Below, piece after piece: positions 1 to 6,901 of a stretch of 64,000 nt of DNA (positions are counted from its first letter, which is position 1; each line of letters opens with the position of its first letter). The notes beneath the pieces were generated by a model, which saw only the letters and a list, made by a program, of their open reading frames with translations, was not told the DNA's origin and ran no database searches. Origin of the DNA: DASYHS01 sp035998295 (GTDB lineage: Bacteria > Pseudomonadota > Alphaproteobacteria > Azospirillales > Azospirillaceae); contig NZ_DASYHS010000224.1 of NCBI RefSeq assembly GCF_035998295.1, positions 1-64,000 of the forward strand, read 5' to 3'. The translations under genes were made by a program, and so were the position numbers.

Positions 1-525
1 GTCGTCGCGGTGACGACGCTGAGCACGCTGGCCATGATCGCCTATCCCTGGATCGCGCTGTCGTTCGGCCTGTCGGACCGCGAGGTCGGGATCTTCCTGG
101 GAGGGGCGATCCACGACGTCGCGCAGGTGGTCGGGGCGGGATACTCCGTCAGCACCGAGGCCGGCGACGTGGCGACGGTGACCAAGCTCCTGCGCGTCGC
201 GCTGCTGGCGCCGATCGCCCTGCTTCTGGCCGCCGCCTTCTCGACCGGCGTGAAGGGGCGGTCCCTGCGCATGGTCCCGCCCTTCCTCGTGGGCTTCGCG
301 GCGCTGGTCCTGCTCACCAGCGCCGGGGCCGTTCCGGACGGGGTCCGGACGGCCCTTTCCGCCGCCGCGGCATGGTGCCTGACGACGGCCATGGTGGCCT
401 TCGGCATCAGGACGACCATCGGCGGGCTGCTCGCCGTCGGCCCGCGCGCGGCGATCCTGGTGGTGGCGGAAACGGTGCTGCTGGCCTCGTGGCTGCTGGT
501 ATGGATGGGGTTCCCGGGGCCGTGA
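1..525 (+). CDS. YeiH-family putative sulfate exporter, C-terminal part
   Basis: The frame is open from the first base, so the N-terminus lies outside the window. The 170-odd visible residues are very hydrophobic with four to five membrane segments. The stretch G-L-S-D-R-E-V-G-I-F-L-G-G-A-I-H-D-V-A-Q is typical of the YeiH/UPF0324 family of inner-membrane proteins annotated as putative sulfate exporters; family members are about 330-350 residues, so about half is present. Function in the family is weakly established. It converges with the luxR-type gene 16 bases downstream and is probably unrelated to the cluster that follows. Confidence 0.75.
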   Translation, partial: VVAVTTLSTLAMIAYPWIALSFGLSDREVGIFLGGAIHDVAQVVGAGYSVSTEAGDVATVTKLLRVALLAPIALLLAAAFSTGVKGRSLRMVPPFLVGFAALVLLTSAGAVPDGVRTALSAAAAWCLTTAMVAFGIRTTIGGLLAVGPRAAILVVAETVLLASWLLVWMGFPGP

Positions 526-541
526 CTACCGGGCGGCCCGG

Positions 542-1393
542 CTAAGTCGCGTTCCTGACCTGCTCGACGCACTGGTCCTTGCCGCACATGCGGATCACGC
601 GATGCGGCGAGGAATGCCTGGCGACCGTCCAGTTGATGTGCGGCATCGCCAAGGTCACGGCCTGGATGCGGTTGGACGCGCCCAGCTTGCGCGAGGCGTT
701 CTGTATGTGGAAGAACACGGTCCGCTCGGAGATGCCCAGGATCTTGGAGATCTCCCAGCTCGTCTTGCCCTCCGCGCACCAGGCGATGCACTCCATCTCC
801 CTGCCGGTCAGTTCCTGGCCGTCCGCCGACCGCTTCGGCACGACCGTGCGGGTCGCCGCCTCGAAGACGTAGCCGCTCAACAACTGGTTGTACGGCATCG
901 ACCGCTCCAGCCTCGGCCGGCTGTCCTCCAACTCCTGCTCGCAACTCAGGCTCAGCATTCCCCAGGCCCCGCCGGAGCCGTGGATGGGAAAGCTGACGCC
1001 GGAATGCAGCCCGAAGCCGCGCGCCTCCTCGATGAAGGAGGTGGTCTGCTGATCGCGCGGGGCGGGGTCGGAGTTCGCTTCCGTCCACCACAGCGTCGGC
1101 GTGACGCGGGTGCGGCAGTGGCGCGCGGCGGGATCGATCTGGGCGTAGTCGAGCTGCTCGTAGAGCTTGCACCATTGCTCTGGCAGGTTGCTGACGACGA
1201 CTGTCGTCGCACCCGGCAAAGTTGGATAGCTTGCGAAGAAAAAGAAATTATCGATATAGGAGCAGAACGTGAGGTACTCCAAAGCCTCATAGAGATCCGC
1301 GAGATTATCGACATTTTTTAACAAATATATTGCGTGCTTTATGTCGTGCTTGGATTTCCGGTAGGTCGCAATGGATTCCAGCATTTGCGTCAT
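542..1393 (-). CDS. LuxR-family quorum-sensing regulator
   Basis: 283 residues from the ATG at 1393, chosen because GGGAGAG lies about 6 bases upstream; a longer frame to 1423 lacks a better site. The N-terminal half is an autoinducer-binding domain with the conserved W...Y...Y...D-P...W pattern (around residues 75-110) and the G-x-W-G segment. The C-terminal about 60 residues form a GerE-type helix-turn-helix (L-T-x-R-E ... A-E-G-K-T-S-W-E-I-S-K-I-L-G). No luxI-type synthase is visible, so it is an orphan here or its partner is outside. A perfect lux box lies 223 bases upstream and a second lux-type box precedes the halogenase operon, suggesting that it controls that cluster. Seen: domains and motifs. 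Inferred: target and acyl-homoserine-lactone response. Confidence 0.88.
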   Translation of the reverse strand: MTQMLESIATYRKSKHDIKHAIYLLKNVDNLADLYEALEYLTFCSYIDNFFFFASYPTLPGATTVVVSNLPEQWCKLYEQLDYAQIDPAARHCRTRVTPTLWWTEANSDPAPRDQQTTSFIEEARGFGLHSGVSFPIHGSGGAWGMLSLSCEQELEDSRPRLERSMPYNQLLSGYVFEAATRTVVPKRSADGQELTGREMECIAWCAEGKTSWEISKILGISERTVFFHIQNASRKLGASNRIQAVTLAMPHINWTVARHSSPHRVIRMCGKDQCVEQVRNAT

Positions 1394-1899
1394 GATCAGC
1401 TCTCCCTGTCGCCCTCGGCGCACGCAGGCCGGTTATTTATTCCGTCGGCATTTCCGCTACATTTCGCGAGAACCACGAACGCGGAGCATGGCGGGTTATT
1501 CGGACATGCGTTCGCATGCCCAAGAAAAGGCAAATAAAACGGCCACCAACATCGGAACAGCTCTTGTCATATTAGGATCTGCCGGGAAGCCTAACCCCAT
1601 TCAATAGTTCACAACACCTGTTAACAACGACAGGTGTACCCAACTTATCCGGTAGAGATTAGCTCTCACCTAGATGAATGCTCCAGAATGCATAATATCG
1701 AGCACAACTCTTGCCTCCCGGTTAGGAAGGCATTCGCTTTAATTCACAAGAATACTCTAGGATGCGGGCGCGAGGCGCGGTCGTTGTTTTCAGACCGGAA
1801 AGTCGCGCGGGACGAGCATCGACGTTCGCGGGGAACGGACGCGTCCGGATCGGGCGGCGGCAGCGGCAGGGGCCGCGCCCGATCGGGTCCAGGATGCCG
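1394..1899. other. AT-richer intergenic region with lux box
   Basis: About 500 bases without a convincing gene, clearly lower in GC than its flanks. It holds the leader of the luxR-type gene and the 24-base dyad at 1614-1637. Short open frames on the plus strand from 1634 run into the opposite-strand Lrp gene and have no family resemblance, so I do not call them. Low GC next to a quorum-sensing regulator suggests a regulatory or recently acquired segment; a small RNA downstream of the lux box is possible but not shown. Confidence 0.6.
1614..1637. promoter_or_regulatory. Perfect lux box
   Basis: The 20-base core at 1616-1635 is ACCTGTTAACAACGACAGGT: two perfect 6-base arms separated by 8 bases, the same architecture and arm sequence as the Vibrio fischeri lux box. 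The dyad extends to 8-base arms (ACACCTGT / ACAGGTGT). It lies 223 bases upstream of the luxR-type start and downstream of the Lrp gene. No strong -10 hexamer is obvious at the ideal distance on either side, so the regulated transcript is uncertain: luxR itself, or a plus-strand transcript toward bkdA1. Confidence 0.75.
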
Positions 1900-2364
1900 T
1901 CAGACCGGCAGCATGGTCGTGAACTTCACGCATTTCAGGGCGAAGCTGGAATTGACCGAGCCGACGCCCGGCATGTGCACCAGCACCTTCTTCAGGAAGA
2001 TCTCGTAGTCGGCGACGCTCGCCATCACGATGCGCAGCAGGAAGTCCGCCTCGCCGCTCATCGAGAAGCACTCCACGATCTCCGGCCGCGACCGGGCCGC
2101 CTCCTCGAACGATTCCAGCGTGTCCTCGTCGTGCGCCTTCATGCGGATATGCGCGAAGACCGCGATCGGCAGGCCCAGGGCGTCCGCGTCCAGGAGCACC
2201 GCACGCCCCTTGATCACCCCGCCCTCCTCCAGCTTCTTCAGGCGGCGCCAGCACGGGGTGTGGGACAGGCCGACCCGCTCGGCCAGCGCATGGATCGCGA
2301 TGTCGGGTTCCGCCTGGATTATCCTGATGATCTTGCGGTCGAAGGCGTCGATTGCCAATTTCAT
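1900..2364 (-). CDS. Lrp/AsnC-family regulator, BkdR-like
   Basis: 154 residues from the ATG at 2364 (AAGAGG immediately upstream; longer starts would add a family-atypical extension). The first about 60 residues are the winged helix-turn-helix (D-x-K-I-I-R-I-I-Q ... L-A-E-R-V-G-L-S-H-T-P-C-W-R-R-L), followed by the RAM effector domain (S-G-E-A-D-F-L-L-R-I-V). It is divergent from the branched-chain 2-oxoacid dehydrogenase E1 genes. This is the arrangement known for bkdR and bkdA1 in Pseudomonas, where the Lrp-like BkdR activates the operon in response to branched-chain amino acids. That role is inferred from context. Confidence 0.85.
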   Translation of the reverse strand: MKLAIDAFDRKIIRIIQAEPDIAIHALAERVGLSHTPCWRRLKKLEEGGVIKGRAVLLDADALGLPIAVFAHIRMKAHDEDTLESFEEAARSRPEIVECFSMSGEADFLLRIVMASVADYEIFLKKVLVHMPGVGSVNSSFALKCVKFTTMLPV

Positions 2365-2384
2365 CCTCTTGCACGGGCGTGAAT

Positions 2385-2432
2385 TAGGACGACATCCTAT
2401 TCCTGGTGGCAAACCCTGGCAATTTGGCAAAC
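2385..2432. promoter_or_regulatory. Candidate Lrp-type operator region between bkdR-like and bkdA1
   Basis: The 151-base divergent region holds a small dyad TAGGA-N5-TCCTA (2385-2399) and three direct repeats of TGGCAA beginning at 2407, 2417 and 2425. Closely spaced repeats fit the multi-site binding of Lrp/AsnC octamers, but no specific consensus can be asserted. Confidence 0.4.
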
Positions 2433-2515
2433 ACATTCCTTCGGAAAGGTGCGAGCGTTGCCGACCCTGCCGCACCCGCAGGTTCGGCCTGATTCAGCGA
2501 AGCCGGAGTTCAATC

Positions 2516-3748
2516 TTGCAGAACCTGTCGAAGCCTCGCCTGCACATCCCGGTCCCCGCCGCCCGGCCCGGCGACACGCCCGATTTCAGCCGCCTCGAGA
2601 TCCCCGAGGCGGGAAGCGTGCGCCGGCCGGACACGGCCTCGGACCCCGCCGAAATGCGCGACCTGGCCTACGACCTGATCCGCGTGCTCGACTTCGATCA
2701 CCGGGCGGTCGGGCCGTGGGACCCGCGGCTCGATCCCGAGACGCTGCGCAGGGCGCTGCGGCTGATGGTGCTGGACCGCGCCTTCGAGGAGCGCATGCAC
2801 CAGGCGCAGCGCCAGGGCAAGACGTCGTTCTTCATGCGCGGGCTGGGCGAGGAGGCGATCGGCATCGCCCACGCCATGGCGCTGTCGGACGAGGACATGT
2901 GCTTCACGTCGTACCGCCAGCAGGGCCTGCTGATCGCGCGCGGCTGCCCGCTGATCGACATGATGAACCAGGTCTACAACAACGCCGCCGACAAGCTGCA
3001 CGGGCTGCAGGTGCCCCTGCACTACTCGTTCCCGGAATTCGGCTATTTCGCGATGTCGGGCAACCTGGCGACGCAGGTCCCGCAGGCCGTCGGCTGGGCG
3101 ATGGCGGCGGCCTATTCCGGCGACGACAGGATCGCGGCCACCTTCCTCGGCGACGGCGCGACCGCGGAGGGCGACTTCTATACCGGCCTGCTGTTCGCGA
3201 GCGTCTACCGCGCGCCGGTGATCATCAGCGTCTCGAACAACCAGTGGGCCATCTCGTGCTTCGCCGGCATCGCCGGCGGCGAGCGGACGACCTTCGCCGC
3301 CCGCGGGGTCGGCGTCGGGCTGCCGTCGCTGCGCGTGGACGGCAACGACTTCCTGGCGGTCTACGCGGCCGTGCAGTGGGCGGCCGAGCGCGCGCGCAGC
3401 AATCACGGCGCGACCTTGATCGAGTTCGTGACGTACCGCGCGCACGGGCATTCGACCAGCGACGATCCCACGCGCTACCGCCCCGCGGACGAGTTCGCGG
3501 CATGGCCGCTTGGCGATCCGCTCCAGCGGCTGAAGGGGCATCTGGTCGCGCTGGACGAATGGAGCGAGGAGCGCCACCAGGCTTACGAGCAGGAGGCCAA
3601 GGACGAGGTCAGGGCGCTGCAGCGCGAGGCGGAAGCGATCGGCACGCTCCACACCGGCACGAAGCCCAGCGCGCGCGCGATGTTCGACCACGTGTTCGAG
3701 GAGTCCGACTGGCGGCACCGGCGCCAGCGCCAGGAGATGGGTATCTGA
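2516..3748 (+). CDS. bkdA1: Branched-chain 2-oxoacid dehydrogenase E1 alpha subunit
   Basis: 410 residues from a TTG at 2516 with GGAG seven bases upstream; this start gives the same length as Pseudomonas BkdA1, and the N-terminus (R-L-H-I-P-x-P ... R-P-G-D-T-P-D-F-S) resembles that family. The thiamine diphosphate motif runs from G-D-G-A-T-A-E-G-D-F to S-N-N-Q-W-A-I-S, and the phosphorylation-loop-like Y-R-A-H-G-H-S-T-S-D-D-P is present. With E1 beta, E2 and E3 it oxidatively decarboxylates the 2-oxoacids of Val, Leu and Ile. It is two bases from the beta-subunit gene. No E2 or E3 gene follows, which is unusual for this operon. Confidence 0.92.
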   Translation: MQNLSKPRLHIPVPAARPGDTPDFSRLEIPEAGSVRRPDTASDPAEMRDLAYDLIRVLDFDHRAVGPWDPRLDPETLRRALRLMVLDRAFEERMHQAQRQGKTSFFMRGLGEEAIGIAHAMALSDEDMCFTSYRQQGLLIARGCPLIDMMNQVYNNAADKLHGLQVPLHYSFPEFGYFAMSGNLATQVPQAVGWAMAAAYSGDDRIAATFLGDGATAEGDFYTGLLFASVYRAPVIISVSNNQWAISCFAGIAGGERTTFAARGVGVGLPSLRVDGNDFLAVYAAVQWAAERARSNHGATLIEFVTYRAHGHSTSDDPTRYRPADEFAAWPLGDPLQRLKGHLVALDEWSEERHQAYEQEAKDEVRALQREAEAIGTLHTGTKPSARAMFDHVFEESDWRHRRQRQEMGI

Positions 3749-3750
3749 CC

Positions 3751-4764
3751 ATGGCCAACATGAACATGATCCAGGCGCTCAACTCCGCCATGGACGTGAT
3801 GATCGAGCGCGACCCCAAGGTCCTGGTCTTCGGCGAGGACGCGGGATATTTCGGCGGCGTCTTCCGCGTGACCGACGGCCTGCAGAAGAAGCACGGCATG
3901 ACGCGGTGCTTCGACACGCCCATCTCCGAAGGGGGCATCGTGGCCGCCGGCATCGGCATGGCCGTCTACGGCCTGCGCCCGGTGCTGGAGATCCAGTTCG
4001 TCGACTACATCTTCCCGGCCTACGACCAGCTCGTCTCGGAGGCGGCCAAGATCCGCTGGCGCTCGGCGGGCGGCTACACCGTCCCTATCACCGTGCGCAC
4101 GCCCTATGGCGGCGGCATCTTCGGCGGCCAGACCCACAGCCAGAGCCCGGAATCGCTGTTCACCCACATAGCCGGGCTGAAGACCGTGATCCCGTCGACG
4201 CCCTACGACGCCAAGGGCCTGCTGATCAGCGCCATCGAGATGAACGATCCCGTGATCTTCCTCGAGCCGAAGCGCCTCTACAACGGGCCGTTCAACGGCC
4301 ATCACGACCAGCCGGTGGTCCCGTGGTCGAAGCATCCCGCGAGCGACGTGCCGGAAGGCTACTACACCATCCCGCTGGGCAAGGCCGCGACCGTGCGCGA
4401 GGGCGACGCGGTGACGGTCCTGTGCTACGGCACCATGGTGCATGTGGCGGTGACCGCCGCCGAGGAAAGCGGGATCGACGCCGAGGTGATCGACCTGCGG
4501 ACCCTGGTGCCGCTCGACCTCGAGGCCATCGTGGCGTCGGTGAAGAAGACGGGACGGTGCCTGGTCGTGCACGAGGCGCCCGAGACCAGCGGCTACGGCG
4601 CGGAACTCGCGACGCTGGTCCAGAAGCACTGCTTCTACCATCTGGAAGCACCCGTCGAGCGCGTCTGCGGCTACGACACGCCCTACCCGCACGCGTTCGA
4701 ATGGGACTACTTCATCGGCCCCGACCGCGTCGCCGCCGGGATGCGCCTGACCCTGGAGCGGTGA
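3751..4764 (+). CDS. bkdA2: Branched-chain 2-oxoacid dehydrogenase E1 beta subunit
   Basis: 337 residues, starting with the ATG at 3751 just after the alpha-subunit stop; AGGAG in the end of bkdA1 serves as ribosome site. It shows the transketolase pyrimidine domain (V-F-G-E-D-A-G-Y-F-G-G-V-F at about 30, S-E-G-G-I-V-A-A-G-I-G at about 60) and the C-terminal transketolase domain (V-L-C-Y-G-T-M-V-H ... D-L-R-T-L-V-P-L-D). It forms the alpha2-beta2 E1 with the preceding gene. Transcription then converges on the acetyltransferase gene; there is no room for E2 (bkdB) or E3 (lpdV), so these must come from elsewhere or E1 acts alone as a decarboxylase. Confidence 0.92.
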   Translation: MANMNMIQALNSAMDVMIERDPKVLVFGEDAGYFGGVFRVTDGLQKKHGMTRCFDTPISEGGIVAAGIGMAVYGLRPVLEIQFVDYIFPAYDQLVSEAAKIRWRSAGGYTVPITVRTPYGGGIFGGQTHSQSPESLFTHIAGLKTVIPSTPYDAKGLLISAIEMNDPVIFLEPKRLYNGPFNGHHDQPVVPWSKHPASDVPEGYYTIPLGKAATVREGDAVTVLCYGTMVHVAVTAAEESGIDAEVIDLRTLVPLDLEAIVASVKKTGRCLVVHEAPETSGYGAELATLVQKHCFYHLEAPVERVCGYDTPYPHAFEWDYFIGPDRVAAGMRLTLER

Positions 4765-4824
4765 CCGCCGGCCGGAAGCGGGGGCCCGGGGGCACGCCGG
4801 CCCCCTGGTACCCCGAGCCGGAGC

Positions 4825-5319
4825 CTACAGCTTCTTCTCGAACCAGTGATGGGCGTAGGGCTCGTCGTTGAAGGCCTCGACCTCGCGGTATCCCGACTTC
4901 CGGTAGAGCGCCTGCGCCTCCGCCAGCGTCCGGTTGGTCTCGAGGTGGAGCGTCGTGATGCCGAACTCCCGCGCCATGGCCTCGAGCGTCTCGAGCACCT
5001 TGCGCGCGACGCCGCGCCCGCGCGCGGACCTGTCGGTCCACATCCGCTTGATCTCGGCGGTCGTCCGGTCCTTGCGCTTGAGCGCGCCGCACCCGACGGG
5101 GCGGCCGTCCAGCCTGGCGACGACGAAGAAGCCCGCCGGGGGAGTGATCTCCTCGTCCCGGGCGGGATTGCTCCTGGCGGGATCGAAGCCGGTTTCGAAC
5201 CGCTCCGCGAGCTCGCGGAAATACGCATCCAGGCACCAGCGCCCGTCGGCGCTGGTCGGCGCCTCCAGGTTCACTTCGACGGCAGTGTCGCGGACCGGTC
5301 GGTCGACCTCAGCCCTCAT
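4825..5319 (-). CDS. GNAT-family N-acetyltransferase
   Basis: 164 residues from the ATG at 5319 with GGAGG nine bases upstream. The acetyl-CoA-binding motif A is clear (R-S-A-R-G-R-G-V-A-R-K-V-L-E), followed by L-H-L-E-T-N-R-T-L-A-E-A-Q-A-L-Y-R-K-S-G-Y, typical of small GNAT enzymes. Substrate unknown. It overlaps the 3' end of the antiporter gene by 11 bases, so the two are co-transcribed. As the last gene of the minus-strand set below the halogenase cluster it could N-acetylate (mask) an amino-acid-like product, but a hairpin region separates this pair from the rest, so membership is uncertain. Confidence 0.8.
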   Translation of the reverse strand: MRAEVDRPVRDTAVEVNLEAPTSADGRWCLDAYFRELAERFETGFDPARSNPARDEEITPPAGFFVVARLDGRPVGCGALKRKDRTTAEIKRMWTDRSARGRGVARKVLETLEAMAREFGITTLHLETNRTLAEAQALYRKSGYREVEAFNDEPYAHHWFEKKL

Positions 5320-6631
5320 GGTATCCTCCGTGCGGTCGCACTGCGCCGCGGCCGGCGGCGCCGATGTTGGGGAACTCCCGCTCGCTCCGCGCGAGCGCCT
5401 CGCTCTTCGCGCGCGGCAGGAAGAGGCGCGACAGCGGCATCACGAGCGCGGTGCTGATGACGGCCATCAGCGTCAGCGCCGAGAACGCGGTGATCGAGAT
5501 GATGCCGTATTCGAGCAGAACCGTCAGGACGACCACCTCCATCAGGCCCTTGGTCTGCACCAGGGTGCCGAGGCAGAGCGCGGACGACCATTTCTCTCCG
5601 AAGAAGACGGCCGTGAGCGCCGTCCCGCCGACCTTGCCGACCACGCCCAGGACCGTCGTCACCACCAGGATCTCGAGGAAGACGGAAGAGGACGGGTCGA
5701 TCTGGGTGCGCAGCCCGGTCAGCATGAAGAAGAAGGGCATCAGGACGGCGATCGTCATGACCTCCAGCCGGTCCAGGATCGGCTGGCGCAGCTCGCGCGG
5801 GATGATCGCGCCGGCGAGAAAGGCTCCGAAGATGTAGTGCAGCCCGAGAATCTCCGTGACCACGGCCGACCCGATGGCGACGGCGCCGACCACCACCAGG
5901 GCCGCCTCCCCCATGGTGCCGTCGTGCATGAGGGCCGACACCACCCGCGCGAGAAGCGGCCTCACCACCTGCACCATGACCAGAAAGTAGACCGGCAGCG
6001 CCAGGAGGGGCAAGAGGATGCCGAGCTGGGTCGGCACGCCCCCCGCCACCACCGTCATCAGGCCGCCCAGCAGGAGCCACAGCGCGGCGTCGTTGGCGGC
6101 GGCGATGCCCAGGGCGACGCCGGCGATCCTCTGGCCCAGCAGGCCCATCTCGCGCAGGATGGCGCCCAGGACCGGAAGCGCCGTGACGCCCAGGCAGATG
6201 CCGATGGCCGCGGCGAACACGAACAGGTCGCCCCGCGCCCCGAGCGTCTCGGGATGGCGGGTGCCGATGTAGAGGCCGGCCAGCACCCCGAGGCCGGTCG
6301 GGATCACGACGCTCGCCGCCGCGATCGCGGCGAAGGCGCCGCCCCTTCCGCGGAAGCTGTCGGTATCGAAGTGCAGGCCGGTGATGAAGCCGAAGAAGAG
6401 CACCGCGATGGACGCGGCCCCCGCGAGCGGGCGCAGGGTGTCGGGATTGAACAGCATGCCGTACGCCTCCGGCGCGAACCGCCCGAACAGGGAGGGGCCG
6501 AGGGCGATCCCGAGCAGGATCTGGATCACGACGATCGGCACCATGCCGCTCAGTCGCAACGCGCGTGAAAGGGCGAACGGGACGGTTATGATCACAAAGG
6601 CCTGAAGAAGGAAGATCAGGTCGGCCGTCAT
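5309..6631 (-). CDS. Cation:proton antiporter, CPA2 family
   Basis: 440 residues, about 12 hydrophobic segments, Na+/H+ exchanger domain of the KefB/CHX type: L-L-G-I-A-L-G-P-S-L-F-G near residue 40, A-A-N-D-A-A-L-W around 180, M-P-F-F-F-M-L-T-G-L-R-T near 305 and Q-T-K-G-L-M-E-V-V-V-L near 362. There is no C-terminal nucleotide-binding (TrkA-N) domain. It would exchange K+ or Na+ for protons at the inner membrane. It is coupled to the GNAT gene (11-base overlap) and separated from the ThiF-type gene by 270 bases holding two hairpins, so it may be a separate unit. A transport or resistance role in the cluster is conjecture. Confidence 0.85.
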   Translation of the reverse strand: MTADLIFLLQAFVIITVPFALSRALRLSGMVPIVVIQILLGIALGPSLFGRFAPEAYGMLFNPDTLRPLAGAASIAVLFFGFITGLHFDTDSFRGRGGAFAAIAAASVVIPTGLGVLAGLYIGTRHPETLGARGDLFVFAAAIGICLGVTALPVLGAILREMGLLGQRIAGVALGIAAANDAALWLLLGGLMTVVAGGVPTQLGILLPLLALPVYFLVMVQVVRPLLARVVSALMHDGTMGEAALVVVGAVAIGSAVVTEILGLHYIFGAFLAGAIIPRELRQPILDRLEVMTIAVLMPFFFMLTGLRTQIDPSSSVFLEILVVTTVLGVVGKVGGTALTAVFFGEKWSSALCLGTLVQTKGLMEVVVLTVLLEYGIISITAFSALTLMAVISTALVMPLSRLFLPRAKSEALARSEREFPNIGAAGRGAVRPHGGYHEG

Positions 6632-6671
6632 GCTGCCTCACCGGTGATTTGCGCAGGAACGGAAAGCGGTT

Positions 6672-6730
6672 TTCCTCCGTGAAGTCCGGAGGAAGGAGAA
6701 AGCCCGGTCGCGCGGCAGCCGCGACCGGGC
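6672..6730 (-). terminator. Two hairpins after the ThiF-type gene
   Basis: Two perfect inverted repeats: 6702-6712 with 6720-6730 (11-bp stem, 7-base loop, GC-rich) and 6672-6679 with 6687-6694 (8-bp stem, TTCCTCCG/CGGAGGAA). On the minus strand the first is followed only by TTTCTCC, so it is a weak terminator or attenuator rather than a canonical one. It separates the halogenase/ThiF genes from the antiporter-GNAT pair. Confidence 0.5.
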
Positions 6731-6758
6731 CCCGTTCACGCGGGCATCAGCGGTCCGT

Positions 6759-6819
6759 GGCGTCCGTCGGGGCGTCCGTCGGGGCGTCCGTCGTCAGGGC
6801 GTCCGTTCGGGCGCCCGTC
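6759..6819. repeat. Tandem 12-base GC-rich repeat
   Basis: GGCGTCCGTC begins at 6759, 6771 and 6783 with exact 12-base periodicity, with degenerate copies at 6798 and 6810. It lies in the non-coding gap between the ThiF-type gene and the antiporter gene. Too short and too degenerate for a CRISPR array; a simple satellite. Confidence 0.7.
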
Positions 6820-6901
6820 TTCGGGTCGAGCTGTCGCGTCGCTCCCGGGCTTCGTCCCAATTGGGGCCTTCATGGCCTGGTTGCGGCGGATGTCCGCGGA
6901 C

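Noticed and set aside
42..1175. Long minus-strand open frame over the sulfate exporter and luxR-type gene
   Set aside because: Arg/Pro/Ala-rich shadow of GC-rich coding DNA; the genes on the other frames have clear families.
1634..2008. Plus-strand frame starting inside the lux box
   Set aside because: Overlaps the well-supported Lrp gene, has no ribosome site or family; the region may hold an RNA but not this protein.
2516..4764. Pyruvate or acetoin dehydrogenase E1
   Set aside because: N-terminus, length and motif details fit the branched-chain BkdA1/BkdA2 pair better, and the Lrp-divergent layout supports it.
6759..6819. CRISPR-like repeat
   Set aside because: 12-base period without spacers, only five degenerate copies and no cas genes.
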